64,000 nucleotides of DNA. Origin: an uncultured Dysosmobacter sp. Lineage in GTDB: Bacteria; Bacillota; Clostridia; Oscillospirales; Oscillospiraceae. The position numbers and the translations under genes are program-made. This document shows, one piece after another, positions 31,703 through 40,932 of the stretch (position 1 is the stretch's first letter; the number at the start of each line of letters is the position of its first letter). Location of the stretch: contig CAKUBJ010000003.1 in assembly GCA_934636905.1 (NCBI GenBank), positions 1-64,000 on the forward strand, given 5' to 3'. The notes below the pieces were generated by a model. The model made no database searches, was not told the DNA's origin, and was given only the letters and a program-made list of their open reading frames with translations.

Positions 31703-33400
31703 ATGCTGGAACTGCTTCATATTGAGAACATCGCCGTGATAGAAACGGCGGACATTGATTTCCGGCCGGGCTTCAATGCCCTTACCGGCGAAACCGGCGC
31801 CGGCAAGTCCATCGTCATTGACGCCATCGGGATGGTGCTGGGAGGCAGAGCCTCCCGGGAACTCATCCGCACCGGCGCCCCCAAGGCCTTTGTCAGTGCC
31901 ATTTTTTCTCAGGTTCCGGCAGAATTGCCGGGACTGGCGGAAAACGGGCTGGCACCGGACGAGGACGGCCGGCTGCTGCTGCAGCGGGAGATAACGGCGG
32001 ACGGCAGGAACACCTGCCGGGTCAACGGCCGGCCGCTGACGGTGACGCAGCTGCGGCAGATTGGCGGGGAACTTCTGAATATCCACGGCCAGCACGACGG
32101 CCAGCAGCTGCTGGACGAAGAGCAGCACGGCGCCTATCTGGACCGCTTCGGCCACACGGAAGCGCCGCTGGCGGTTTATCGGCAGGCCTATGATGCCATG
32201 GCCGCCCTGCGGGAACAGATTCGGGCCTTGCAGATGGATGAGGCGGAAAAGGCCCGGCGGATGGATTCCCTCCGGTTCCAGATTGACGAACTGGAACGGG
32301 CGGAGCTGATTCCCGGGGAGGAAGAGGAACTGAATGCCCGCCGGGAACTGCTGCGCAGCGGCGAGAAGTATATGGCGGCGCTGGCCGGCGCGGACTACTG
32401 CCTCAGCGGCGATGACAGCAGCGCCGGCGCCGTGGCCGGAATCCGGGACGCGGAGGAGGCGCTGCGGGGGATCCGAACCCTGACCCCCGACCTGAACGAA
32501 CTGTACAAACGGTTGGAAGCACTGCGCTGTGAAGCCTTTGACCTTGCCGAGACAATCCGGGACAAGCGGGAGGAATTTGCGTTTTCCCCTGCGGAACTGG
32601 ATGCGGCGGAAGCCCGGACGGATCAGCTGTACCGCCTGAAAAAGAAGTACGGCGCCACGGTGGAGGAGATGCTTGCCTATCTGGATCGCTGCCGGGGGGA
32701 ACTGGACGCCATGGAAACGGCGGACGACACCCTGATCCTGCTGAACGGCAGGCTGAAAAAGGCGGCAGCGGCGGTAAGGGACGCCGGGGCGGCGCTGACG
32801 GAGAAGCGGAAGGAAGCTGCCGGGATTCTGGAACAGCGGATCCGGCAGGAACTGCGGGACCTGGACATGAACAAGGTGCGCTTTGCCATTGATTTCGCGG
32901 AAAAGGAGCCGTCTCCGGACGGCTGCGATGCCATCCGCTTCCTGATGTCCGCCAACACCGGAGAGGATCTGCGGCCCATTGCCCGGATTGCCTCCGGCGG
33001 CGAACTGGCCCGGATTATGCTGGCACTGAAAAATGTGCTGGCGGAGCAGGAATCCATTGCCACGCTGGTCTTTGACGAGGTGGATACCGGCGTTTCCGGC
33101 CGGGCCGCCCAGAAGGTGGCGGAGAAACTGGCGCAGGTAGCCCGCCGCAAGCAGGTGCTGTGCGTGACGCATCTGCCTCAGCTGGCCGCCATGGCGGACA
33201 CGCATTTCTCGGTGGAAAAAGGGGAGAGCGGCGGAAGAACCTTTACGAAGGTGGTTCTGCTGGATCGGGAACACCGCAAGGCGGAACTGGCGCGGATTAC
33301 CGGCGGCAGCCATACCACGGAGGCCATGCTGGAGAGCGCCGGAGAACTGCTGGATCAGGCGGAAAGCTATCGCCGCCGGCTGAAGGCGGAGACGGACTGA
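31703..33400 (+). CDS. recN: DNA repair protein RecN
   Basis: SMC-like ATPase acting early in double-strand break repair. 565 residues. Walker A GETGAGKSIVIDAIG lies near residue 30, long coiled coils occupy about 150-370, and the C-terminal signature and Walker B are IASGGELARIMLALK and LVFDEVDTGVSG. The ATG at 31703 follows GGGAGGGG; an in-frame TTG at 31682 would include that site. It is the last gene of the OLE-dxs unit, ended by the hairpin at 33430-33458. Confidence 0.95.
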   Translation: MLELLHIENIAVIETADIDFRPGFNALTGETGAGKSIVIDAIGMVLGGRASRELIRTGAPKAFVSAIFSQVPAELPGLAENGLAPDEDGRLLLQREITADGRNTCRVNGRPLTVTQLRQIGGELLNIHGQHDGQQLLDEEQHGAYLDRFGHTEAPLAVYRQAYDAMAALREQIRALQMDEAEKARRMDSLRFQIDELERAELIPGEEEELNARRELLRSGEKYMAALAGADYCLSGDDSSAGAVAGIRDAEEALRGIRTLTPDLNELYKRLEALRCEAFDLAETIRDKREEFAFSPAELDAAEARTDQLYRLKKKYGATVEEMLAYLDRCRGELDAMETADDTLILLNGRLKKAAAAVRDAGAALTEKRKEAAGILEQRIRQELRDLDMNKVRFAIDFAEKEPSPDGCDAIRFLMSANTGEDLRPIARIASGGELARIMLALKNVLAEQESIATLVFDEVDTGVSGRAAQKVAEKLAQVARRKQVLCVTHLPQLAAMADTHFSVEKGESGGRTFTKVVLLDREHRKAELARITGGSHTTEAMLESAGELLDQAESYRRRLKAETD

Positions 33401-33429
33401 ATCCATTCAAATACCCGCAAATGCAAGGC

Positions 33430-33462
33430 ACGGCGCCGGATCTATGATCCGGCGCCGTTTTT
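33430..33462 (+). terminator. Terminator of the ole-oapA-dxs-tlyA-nadK-argR-recN unit
   Basis: A 13-bp perfect stem (33430-33442 with 33446-33458), three-base loop and a run of five T. Confidence 0.92.
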
Positions 33463-33613
33463 CTGTCGGGCGCTTGCCTCCCATTGTGACTTTTCACGGA
33501 AAGCCGGGCATTGAAACGGCTTCCGCCGTTATTTTCCAGCGGAAGGAACCGCATATTTTCCCGGGTGCCGACAAAACTACGCCTGTATCAATATGACAGG
33601 AGGTTTTCGGCAT

Positions 33614-34603
33614 ATGAACATCCGGATAAAACGCGGCGCCGCCCTGACATTGACGGCGGCGCTGCTGCTGGCGGGCAGCACGCAGGCGCTGTTCGGCCTT
33701 GGAAAGAGCAGAACGGAAGCAGCCGTCCCCGAAAACGCGCCGACGGCGCAGGATCTGGAAATCCGCACCTACCGGGGCATCCCCTATCAGGGACAGCTGG
33801 AGGCGTCGGATCCTGACGGCGGGGAAGTGACCTTTTCCATTGTCACCCAGCCGAAAAAGGGGACGGTGACGCTGGAAGGTGCGTCCTTCACCTACAGTCC
33901 CGGAGAAAATGCCCTCGGCGGGGACAGCTTCACCTATGCCGCCGTCAATGGTGACGGGGTTTCCTCGGCGCCTGCCACGGTGACGGTTACCATTGAAAAA
34001 GTCCGCTCCGGCGTTACCTACGGGGATACGGACGCAGCTTCTGCCGCCGCCGCGCAGGAACTGGCGGAGCGGGGAATCTTTACCGGGTCAAAAATCGGGG
34101 AAACGTGGTACTTTGAGCCGGAGCGAACCGTCAGCCGGGGGGAGTTTCTGGCCATGGTGCTGGAAACCGTCGGAACGGAGGTGACGGAGGTCACCATGAC
34201 CGGCTTCTGCGATGACGACGCCATTCCCACATGGGCGAAGGGTTATGCCGCCGCCGGTGCGGCGGAGGGCATCGTGGAGGGCAAGCCTACGGACAGCGGC
34301 GCGGCCTTTTCCTGTGACGCCCCCATCTCCTGCAGCGAGGCCGCCACGGTGCTGAACCGGGTGCTGAATCTGGGGGATGTGGAACTGGAGGTATGGTATG
34401 CCGACCGGGAGGCGGTTCCCTCCTGGGCGGCGCAGGCCGTGGGCAATATGGAGGCGCTGAATGTCCTCAGCGTAGGCAGCTTCGGCAGCGAGGGGCTGGA
34501 AGCGGCGGTGACGCGGGGAGACGCGGCGCGGATGCTTTCCGCGGCGGGCACCCTGCTGCGGGGAGAGGAACCCTCCGGCCTGCTGGGCTGGCTGAAATCA
34601 TAA
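33614..34603 (+). CDS. Secreted SLH-domain protein with an Ig-like cadherin-type repeat
   Basis: 329-residue exported protein. After a signal peptide (hydrophobic core LTLTAALLLAGSTQA) comes one Ig-like domain (about 40-125) with the pattern PTAQDLEI...DPDGGEVTFSIVTQPKKGTVTL...FTYSPGENALGGDSFTYAAVNGDG, typical of tandem-95/VCBS-type repeats. Two to three SLH-like repeats follow (about 130-320). It is probably a wall-bound surface protein; the ligand is unknown. AGGAGG precedes the ATG at 33614. It is alone between the recN terminator and the bidirectional terminator at 34721-34762. Confidence 0.85.
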   Translation: MNIRIKRGAALTLTAALLLAGSTQALFGLGKSRTEAAVPENAPTAQDLEIRTYRGIPYQGQLEASDPDGGEVTFSIVTQPKKGTVTLEGASFTYSPGENALGGDSFTYAAVNGDGVSSAPATVTVTIEKVRSGVTYGDTDAASAAAAQELAERGIFTGSKIGETWYFEPERTVSRGEFLAMVLETVGTEVTEVTMTGFCDDDAIPTWAKGYAAAGAAEGIVEGKPTDSGAAFSCDAPISCSEAATVLNRVLNLGDVELEVWYADREAVPSWAAQAVGNMEALNVLSVGSFGSEGLEAAVTRGDAARMLSAAGTLLRGEEPSGLLGWLKS

Positions 34604-34622
34604 CGGCATCAGAATAAAACGG

Positions 34623-34664
34623 AGTCTGCCTGTGGAGGAACATCCCGCAGACAGGCTTCAGACT
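34623..34664. repeat. Imperfect hairpin after the SLH gene
   Basis: Nested arms AGTCTG/CAGACT and CCTGT/ACAGG form a hairpin-like structure 20 bp after the stop codon, without a T run. Confidence 0.4.
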
Positions 34665-34720
34665 ATGGTGCAGTAAGAAAATTCCATGCGGCGGGGTCGC
34701 AGCGGCTTTTCCGCCTTTCC

Positions 34721-34762
34721 AAAAAAGAAAACGTCCGGCATCAGTCGGACGTTTTCTTTTTT
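34721..34762. terminator. Bidirectional terminator between the SLH gene and the IDH gene
   Basis: A 17-bp stem including A/T flanks (34721-34737 with 34746-34762) gives a T run on both strands. It touches the stop codon of the minus-strand IDH gene. Confidence 0.88.
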
Positions 34763-35909
34763 ACAGCTTTTCCAGCAGATAATCGGCAAATTCGGCACAG
34801 GAGGCGCCGTCCCGGTGGCCGGTCATCACCACCCGGCGCTCCGTCTCCGTACACAGGCGCATGGCGGCGGCAAGACGCTCCGCTTTGTCCGCCATGGCAA
34901 TGTGCCGCAGCAGCAGTTCCGCCGCCTTCAGGATGCTGGCAGGGTTGGCGTAATCCCCTTCGCCGTCGGCAATGAGCCGGGGGGCGGTGCCGTGGACGGC
35001 TTCAAACATGGCGTACCGGCTGCCGGTGTTGGCGCTGCCGGCGGTGCCCACGCCCCCCTGAATCTGGGCGGCCTCATCGGTGATGATATCGCCGTACAGG
35101 TTGGGCAGCACGAACACCTGAAATTTGCTGCGGATTTCCGGATTCACCAGATTGGCGGTCATGATGTCGATGTACCAGTCCTCGGCGGTGATTTCCGGAT
35201 AATCTGCCGCCACCTCATGGCAGATGCGGGTGAACATCCCGTCGGTTTTCTTCATGATGTTGGCCTTGGTGACAATGGCCACATTGGTCTTGCCGTTGGC
35301 CCGGGCAAAGTCAAAGGCGGCTCTGGCAATCCGGCGGGTGCCGGCGTCCGTGGTGACCTTGAAGTCCACGCTGAGCATATCCGGCACCTCAATGCCCCGG
35401 CTGCCCAGTGCGTATTCCCCCTCGGTGTTTTCCCGGAAGAACGTCCAGTCGATTCCGGCCTCCGGGACGGACACCGGCCGCACGTTGGCGAAGAGGTCCA
35501 GTTCCCGGCGCATGGCCACGTTGGCACTTTCCAGCGTGCCGCCCTTGGGCGTCTCCGTAGGGCCTTTCAGCAGCACGTCGCAGGATTTCATGGCTTCCAG
35601 CACGTCGTCGGGGATGGCTTTTCCCAGCGCGGTGCGGTTTTCAATGGTCAGGCCGCGGATGTCCCGCAGTTCCACCCGGCCGCCGGCAAGTTCCTCCGCC
35701 AGCAGCTTTTCCAGCACCCGGCGTGCCTGAGCCATGATGATGGGGCCGATGCCGTCACCGGGAATCAGGCCGATGACGATGTGCTCCCTGTGGGCAAAGT
35801 CTCCGGTCGGCGTTCCCTGCGCCATCCGCTCCTGTCGGTGAAGCTGTTCCGCCAGCAGGGCGCGGAAATGCGCCGCCGCGTCATTGAGAATCTTCTCGTA
35901 ATCTGCCAT
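34761..35909 (-). CDS. Isocitrate/isopropylmalate dehydrogenase family protein, probable NAD-isocitrate dehydrogenase
   Basis: 382-residue beta-decarboxylating dehydrogenase. It shows GLIPGDGIGP (nucleotide region), FRENTEGEYA, the metal-binding aspartates in NLYGDIITDEAAQI and the adenine-site region EAVHGTAPRLIADG. An extra N-terminal helix (about 1-40) precedes the core. The family does not separate isocitrate from isopropylmalate use, but cotranscription with Re-citrate synthase and aconitase argues for isocitrate. The start overlaps the aconitase stop by one base. Confidence 0.9.
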   Translation of the reverse strand: MADYEKILNDAAAHFRALLAEQLHRQERMAQGTPTGDFAHREHIVIGLIPGDGIGPIIMAQARRVLEKLLAEELAGGRVELRDIRGLTIENRTALGKAIPDDVLEAMKSCDVLLKGPTETPKGGTLESANVAMRRELDLFANVRPVSVPEAGIDWTFFRENTEGEYALGSRGIEVPDMLSVDFKVTTDAGTRRIARAAFDFARANGKTNVAIVTKANIMKKTDGMFTRICHEVAADYPEITAEDWYIDIMTANLVNPEIRSKFQVFVLPNLYGDIITDEAAQIQGGVGTAGSANTGSRYAMFEAVHGTAPRLIADGEGDYANPASILKAAELLLRHIAMADKAERLAAAMRLCTETERRVVMTGHRDGASCAEFADYLLEKL

Positions 35910-37837
35910 CAGTCGTTGCCCTCCTTTGTGTAGTTCAGCAGGCCGCCTGCCCGGAGCATGGCCGCCTGACGCCGGGTAAAGCTGCCGCAGACGGAAATTT
36001 CCCGGTCACCGGCGTGCAGGGTCATGATGCCGCTGTCCAGTCCGGCGTCGATGCCGGTGAGGGTCAGGGTTTCCCCCTGAGTCAGGGTGTCGTAATCGTC
36101 AGGGTTGGCAAAGGTCAGGGGCAGGATGCCGGCGTTGATGAGGTTGGCGGCGTGAATCCGGGCAAAACTCTTGGCAATCACCGCCCGAACCCCCAGATAC
36201 AGGGGTACCAGCGCGGCGTGCTCCCGGGAGGAGCCCTGCCCGTAGTTGCTGCCGCCCACCAGAATGGTTTCCCCGGCCTCCCGGGCGTTCTTTGCAAAAT
36301 CCCTGTCACACACGGCGAAGCAGAACTCCGACAGCTTGGGGATGTTGGAACGGTAGGGAAGAATTTTTGCACCGGCGGGCATGATGTGGTCGGTGGTGAT
36401 GTTGTCTCCCACCTTCAGGGTCAGCCGGGCGGTGATGTTGTCTCCCACCGGCCTGCCCTGGGGGAACTCCCGGATATTGGGGCCGCGAAGCACTTCCAGT
36501 TTTTCCGCGTCTTCCGGGGAAGCCGGCGCCAGTACGGCGCTGTCGTCAATGAGGAAGCGCTCCGGCAGTTTCACATGGAGGGCTTCCAGCCCCAGATCCC
36601 GGGGATCGGTGATTTCGCCGGTGAGGGCAGCGGCCACGGCGGTTTCCGGGGACACCAGATACACCTTGGCGTCCGCCGTGCCGCTGCGCCCCTCGAAATT
36701 GCGGTTGAAGGTCCGCAGGCTCACGCCGCCGGAGTTGGGGGAGAAGCCCATGCCGATGCAGGGGCCGCAGGCGCATTCCAGCAGCCGGGCGCCGGAGGCC
36801 AGAATATCCGACAGGGCGCCGCAGCCGGCCAGCATGGTCAGCACCTGCCGGGAGCCGGGAGATACGGACATACTGACGGAGGGCGCCACGGTTCTGCCCT
36901 TCAGCATGGCGGCGGCCTTCAGCATATCGTACAGGGAGGAGTTGGTGCAGGAGCCGATGCAGACCTGGTCTACCTTTGTACCCTTCAGGCTGCGGACGGT
37001 GACCACATTGTCCGGCATATGGGGGCAGGCAATGAGAGGCTCCAGCGTGTCCAGATTCATAGGGATGACCCGGTCGTATTCCGCGTCCGGGTCGGCGGCA
37101 AGGGGGGTGTAGTCCTGCTCCCGCCCCTGCGCCTTCAGAAAGGCGCGGGTCACCTCGTCCGAGGGGAAGAGGGAGGTGGTGGCGCCCAGTTCGGTGCCCA
37201 TATTGGTGATGGTGGCCCGCTCCGGCACGGAGAGGCTGGCAATGCCGGGGCCGCCCCATTCGATGACGTGCCCCACGCCGCCCTTGACGGAGAGAATCCG
37301 CAGCAGTTCCAGACTGATGTCCTTGGCGGTGACAAAGGGGCGCAGGGAGCCGGTTACCTCCACCCGGATGATTTTGGGCATATGGATGTAGTACGCGCCG
37401 CCGCCCATGGCTACCGCCACGTCCATGCCGCCGGCGCCGAAGGCCAGCATCCCGATGCCGCCGCCGGTGGGAGTGTGGCTGTCGGAACCGATGAGGGTCT
37501 GCCCCGGCACGCCGAAGCGTTCCAGATGCACCTGATGGCAGATGCCGTTGCCGGGGCGGGAGAACCAGATGCCGTGCTTGGCGGCAACGGACTGGATATA
37601 GCGGTGGTCGTCGGCGTTTTCAAAGCCGGACTGCAGGGTGTTGTGGTCGATATAGGCCACGGAGCGCTTCGTCTTGACCTGCGCAATCCCCATGGACTCA
37701 AATTCCAGATAGGCCATGGTGCCGGTGGCATCCTGGGTCAGAGTCTGGTCAATCCGCAGGGCGATTTCCGCCCCCGGCTCCATGGTGCCGCTGACCAGAT
37801 GGGCGGCAATGAGTTTTTCCGTCAGTGTTTTTCCCAT
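35909..37837 (-). CDS. acn: Aconitate hydratase
   Basis: 4Fe-4S enzyme converting citrate to isocitrate. 642 residues, the shorter clostridial/mitochondrial-like form. Cluster cysteines appear in CIGSCTNSS and in ACGPCIGMG. The substrate segment SDSHTPTGGG is near residue 130, and the C-terminal swivel domain contains GGSNYGQGSSREHAAL. It sits 3 bp after the GntR regulator gene and one base before the IDH gene, inside a 2-oxoglutarate synthesis operon. Confidence 0.95.
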   Translation of the reverse strand: MGKTLTEKLIAAHLVSGTMEPGAEIALRIDQTLTQDATGTMAYLEFESMGIAQVKTKRSVAYIDHNTLQSGFENADDHRYIQSVAAKHGIWFSRPGNGICHQVHLERFGVPGQTLIGSDSHTPTGGGIGMLAFGAGGMDVAVAMGGGAYYIHMPKIIRVEVTGSLRPFVTAKDISLELLRILSVKGGVGHVIEWGGPGIASLSVPERATITNMGTELGATTSLFPSDEVTRAFLKAQGREQDYTPLAADPDAEYDRVIPMNLDTLEPLIACPHMPDNVVTVRSLKGTKVDQVCIGSCTNSSLYDMLKAAAMLKGRTVAPSVSMSVSPGSRQVLTMLAGCGALSDILASGARLLECACGPCIGMGFSPNSGGVSLRTFNRNFEGRSGTADAKVYLVSPETAVAAALTGEITDPRDLGLEALHVKLPERFLIDDSAVLAPASPEDAEKLEVLRGPNIREFPQGRPVGDNITARLTLKVGDNITTDHIMPAGAKILPYRSNIPKLSEFCFAVCDRDFAKNAREAGETILVGGSNYGQGSSREHAALVPLYLGVRAVIAKSFARIHAANLINAGILPLTFANPDDYDTLTQGETLTLTGIDAGLDSGIMTLHAGDREISVCGSFTRRQAAMLRAGGLLNYTKEGND

Positions 37838-37840
37838 GGT

Positions 37841-38515
37841 TCAGTCCTCCTCTTTCCGGGTGATGTCCGCAATGCTGGCCCGGGCGTTGGCCACATGGCG
37901 CAGCGCCGCTTCCGATGCCCTTGCGGCGTCGTGGGCGGCCAGCGCCTCATAAATGGCAGTGTGTTCCTCCAGCGCGTGGACGGCGCGGCTGTGGTGGGTG
38001 ACGGACGCCCGGCGGTATTTGATGATTTTCCTGTGCAGGGAAATCAGGGTGTCCGCGAAGGGGCGGCTGCCGCAGCCGGTGTACAGCAGTTCGTGGAACC
38101 GGGAGTCCAGATTTTTAATCTGGTCGGAGTTTTCCCCCGGCTCCTTTTCGCTTTCGATGTAGAATCGCTGGAGTTCCAGCGTTTCCTTCATGGCATTCAG
38201 CGCCTCCTCCGTGATGCAGGCGGCGGCGCGGCCGGCGGCCAGCCCCTCCAGCTGACGGCGAATCTCGTAAATATCCAGCATATCCTGCCGGGAGATGCCT
38301 ACCACCACCAGCCCCCGGCTGGTGTCCTCAAGGATGTGCTCCTGTTCCAGACGGCGGATGGCCTCCCGGATGGGGGTACGGCTGACGCCCAGTTCGGCGG
38401 ACAGCCGCGGCTCACTGAGAATCTCGCCCTGTGGATATTTCCCGGTGAGAATATCCCGTTCCAGCTGTTCAAAAACCTGATCGGCAATGGAAACGGGTCT
38501 GTGATCTCGCATCAT
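37841..38515 (-). CDS. GntR/FadR-family transcriptional regulator
   Basis: 224-residue regulator. The N-terminal winged helix has the GntR signature ILSEPRLSAELGVSRTPIREAIRRLEQE, and the all-helical FCD effector domain (about 80-215) has typical metal/ligand residues (DSRFHELLY, and H residues near HRKI and RHVANAR). Its gene lies between Re-citrate synthase and aconitase, so it probably controls this operon in response to a carboxylate such as citrate (inference). A palindrome fitting a FadR-type site lies at 39945-39962. GAGGAGG precedes the ATG. Confidence 0.92.
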   Translation of the reverse strand: MMRDHRPVSIADQVFEQLERDILTGKYPQGEILSEPRLSAELGVSRTPIREAIRRLEQEHILEDTSRGLVVVGISRQDMLDIYEIRRQLEGLAAGRAAACITEEALNAMKETLELQRFYIESEKEPGENSDQIKNLDSRFHELLYTGCGSRPFADTLISLHRKIIKYRRASVTHHSRAVHALEEHTAIYEALAAHDAARASEAALRHVANARASIADITRKEED

Positions 38516-38528
38516 GTCGGTTTCCTCC

Positions 38529-39908
38529 TCAATGGCGGGGCTTCAGGACGCCGCCGGACAGTTCCGCAATTTTGTCTTCCAGTTCCTCGTTGGAAAGGGA
38601 GGTGGTGCGGCCGCCGGCATACTGCTCATCCACCCAGATTTTCAGCTTTTCCACCAGCGCATCGTGCTTGCTGAGCTGGTGCTCCCCCCGGAGCCGGTAA
38701 TTCTGGTTGATCCAGTAGGCGATGCCGGCAAGGCCGGAGGTCTTGCTGACCGCCACGGCGGCGGGACGATCCAGCAGCTTCTCCGTGTTGAAGATGTTGT
38801 AGATTTCCTCGTCCTTCAGAAGACCGTCGGCGTGGATACCTGCCCGGGTGACGTTGAAATTCCGCCCCACAAAGGGGGTCATGGGGGGGATGTGATAGCC
38901 GATTTCGTTTTCAAAGCAGTCGGCAATCTCCGTGATGGCGGTGGGATCCATGCCGTCCAGAGAGCCCCGGAGGGAGGCATACTCAAAGACCATGGCCTCC
39001 AGCGGCACGTTGCCGGTGCGCTCGCCGATGCCCAGCATGGAGCAGTTGACGCCGCTGGCGCCGTACAGCCACGCAGTGGCGGCGTTGGAAACCGCCTTGT
39101 AGAAATCGTTGTGGCCGTGCCATTCCAGATACTCGCTTTCCACGCCGGAGTAGTGCTGCAGGCCGTAGATAATGCCGGGGACGCTGCGGGGCAGCGCCAC
39201 CTCGGTATAGGGGACGCCGTAGCCCATGGTGTCGCAGGCACGGATGCGGACGGGGATTTTCGCCTGATGGGACAGCTCCATCAGCTCATTGACGAAGGGC
39301 ACCACAAACCCGTAGAAATCCGCCCGGGTAATGTCCTCCAGATGGCACCGGGGCATGACTCCGGCGTCGAAGGCGTCCTTCACCGTGGCCAGATAGTAGT
39401 CCAGCGCCTGACGGCGGGTCATCTGCATCTTCTTGAAGATGTGGTAGTCGCTGCAGGAAACCAGAATGCCGGTTTCCTTGATGCCCAGATCCTTCACCAT
39501 CCGGAAGTCCTCCCGGGTAGCGCGGATCCAGGTGGTGATCTCCGGGAACCGCAGTCCCAGCGCCTGACAGCGCTCAATGGCCTCCCGATCCCGCTTGCTG
39601 TAGATGAAAAACTCCGTCTGGCGGATGAGGCCGTAAGGCCCGCCCAGCTTGCTGAGGAGTTTGAACAGGTGCTCAATCTGCTGGGGGGTATAGGGGTTCA
39701 TGGACTGCTGACCGTCCCGGAAGGAGGTGTCGGTAATCCAGATGTCGGCAGGCATGGACATGGGCACCCGCCGGTGGTTGAAAGCCACCTTGGGCACCTC
39801 GTCGTAGTTGTATACGTCCCGGTACAGCACCGGGTCTTTCACATCCTGCAGGGAATAGCGGTAGTCATTTTCTTCCAGCAGGTTGGTTTTTGAGGACAGT
39901 TCCAGCAT
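38529..39908 (-). CDS. Re-type citrate synthase
   Basis: 459-residue DRE-TIM metallolyase-like enzyme, unrelated to the ordinary si-citrate synthase. Its sequence and length match the Re-citrate synthase described in Clostridium kluyveri, a relative of isopropylmalate and homocitrate synthases. Visible: the catalytic start DTSFRDGQQSM (about residue 60), the metal-binding HxH in LEWHGHNDF, and GIGERTGNVPLEAM. Its neighbours aconitase and IDH complete the path from oxaloacetate and acetyl-CoA to 2-oxoglutarate, so I prefer this over homocitrate synthase. It is the first gene of the operon, preceded by the palindrome at 39945-39962. Confidence 0.88.
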   Translation of the reverse strand: MLELSSKTNLLEENDYRYSLQDVKDPVLYRDVYNYDEVPKVAFNHRRVPMSMPADIWITDTSFRDGQQSMNPYTPQQIEHLFKLLSKLGGPYGLIRQTEFFIYSKRDREAIERCQALGLRFPEITTWIRATREDFRMVKDLGIKETGILVSCSDYHIFKKMQMTRRQALDYYLATVKDAFDAGVMPRCHLEDITRADFYGFVVPFVNELMELSHQAKIPVRIRACDTMGYGVPYTEVALPRSVPGIIYGLQHYSGVESEYLEWHGHNDFYKAVSNAATAWLYGASGVNCSMLGIGERTGNVPLEAMVFEYASLRGSLDGMDPTAITEIADCFENEIGYHIPPMTPFVGRNFNVTRAGIHADGLLKDEEIYNIFNTEKLLDRPAAVAVSKTSGLAGIAYWINQNYRLRGEHQLSKHDALVEKLKIWVDEQYAGGRTTSLSNEELEDKIAELSGGVLKPRH

Positions 39909-39944
39909 ACAAAACTCCTTTCCGGGACACGGTGTGCCTTATAC

Positions 39945-39962
39945 CTGTATACAAGTATACAG
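39945..39962. promoter_or_regulatory. Palindromic operator of the citrate operon
   Basis: CTGTATAC, two bases, GTATACAG: a perfect 8+8 palindrome 37 bp ahead of the Re-citrate synthase start. It contains the TGTATACA-like core used by FadR-subfamily GntR regulators. On the minus strand it includes a possible -10 (TATACT), with a poor -35 (ATGGAC) 17 bp upstream, so a bound regulator would block RNA polymerase. The likely ligand protein is the GntR regulator at 37841-38515 (inference). Confidence 0.72.
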
Positions 39963-40166
39963 AAAAGGAGGAAAAAGTCCATGCCGCAATTTGTACAAAA
40001 ATGAAGGCGGAAAGGGAGGGGGCGCGGTCAAATTGGCAGATGCCGGCGGTGTCCATTGCCGACAGGGGGGGAGCACCGGGCAGAAAGGGCTTCCACAGGG
40101 GGAAATTCCTGACGAATGGAGCAGTTACATGGGAAGAAGAGGGCGCAAAACCGTAACATTTTCCGG

Positions 40167-40195
40167 TTGCGCCGCCCGGTTGGCTGTGCTACAAT
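40167..40195 (+). promoter_or_regulatory. Promoter of the DUF2461-HD operon
   Basis: TTGCGC (40167-40172), 17 bp, TACAAT (40190-40195), 31 bp ahead of the DUF2461 start. Confidence 0.72.
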
Positions 40196-40225
40196 AACCG
40201 CAGAAAAACGATTGCGAGGGAACGT

Positions 40226-40909
40226 ATGTTTACCGGATTTACCGATGCTGCGGTGGACTTCATGTGGGGAATCCGCTTCAATAATGAGCGGCCGTGGTTT
40301 GAAGCCCACAAGGAAAGCTATCTGAATGATTTTTACCGCCCCATGAAGGAACTGGGGACGGAGATTTACGATTTTCTGGCGGAAAAGCGGCCGGACGACC
40401 CGCTGGTGTGTAAGGTGACCCGGATTTACCGGGACGCCCGGCGGCTCCACGGCCGGGGGCCTTACAAGGATCACCTGTGGTTCTGTGTGGAGCGCCCTGC
40501 CGAGGACTGGACTACCCGCCCCACCTTCTGGTTTGAACTGGGGCCGGATTACTGGGGCTACGGCATGGGCTGCTGGATGGCCCGCCCCATGGATATGGCC
40601 CGGCTCCGGGCGCGGATTTTGCGGGATCCGAAGCCCATGGAAAAGCTGACCCGCGCCCTGAACGCCCAGACGGAATTTACCCTCAGCGGCGACACCTACA
40701 AGCGCCCCAAGGCGGGAGCGCCGTCGGAACTGCTGGCGCCCTGGTTCCGGCTGAAATCCATCGGCATCACCCATGAGGACAAGCTGACGGAGGAACTGTT
40801 CTGCCGGGATGTGGCGGAGCGGATCAAGAAAGGGTATGAATTTCTTCTGCCCTATTACGACTATTTTCTGACACTGCCCTCCGACCCGGAGCCGGAGACG
40901 CTGAAATAA
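40226..40909 (+). CDS. DUF2461 family protein
   Basis: 227-residue soluble protein of the DUF2461/TIGR02453 family, recognised from the opening FTGFTDAAVDFMWGIRFNNERPWFEAHK and the segments KVTRIYRDARRLHGRGPYKDHLW. Its biochemical role is not known. GAGGGAACGT is the ribosome site ahead of the ATG. It is followed 23 bp later by an HD-domain hydrolase gene and probably shares its transcript. Confidence 0.85.
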   Translation: MFTGFTDAAVDFMWGIRFNNERPWFEAHKESYLNDFYRPMKELGTEIYDFLAEKRPDDPLVCKVTRIYRDARRLHGRGPYKDHLWFCVERPAEDWTTRPTFWFELGPDYWGYGMGCWMARPMDMARLRARILRDPKPMEKLTRALNAQTEFTLSGDTYKRPKAGAPSELLAPWFRLKSIGITHEDKLTEELFCRDVAERIKKGYEFLLPYYDYFLTLPSDPEPETLK

Positions 40910-40932
40910 CAGGATTAAAGGAGAGATACGGC

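Larger units (their letters stand above)
39909..40225. other. Divergent intergenic region, Re-citrate synthase and DUF2461
   Basis: 317 bp holding the operator/promoter of the minus-strand operon on one side (39945-39962) and the DUF2461 promoter on the other (40167-40195). The middle (about 39980-40160) has open frames but no ribosome site or recognisable protein. Confidence 0.7.

Noticed and set aside
39890..40156. A small gene in the gap between Re-citrate synthase and DUF2461
   Set aside because: The frame begins inside the Re-citrate synthase gene region, lacks a ribosome site and has no recognisable content.
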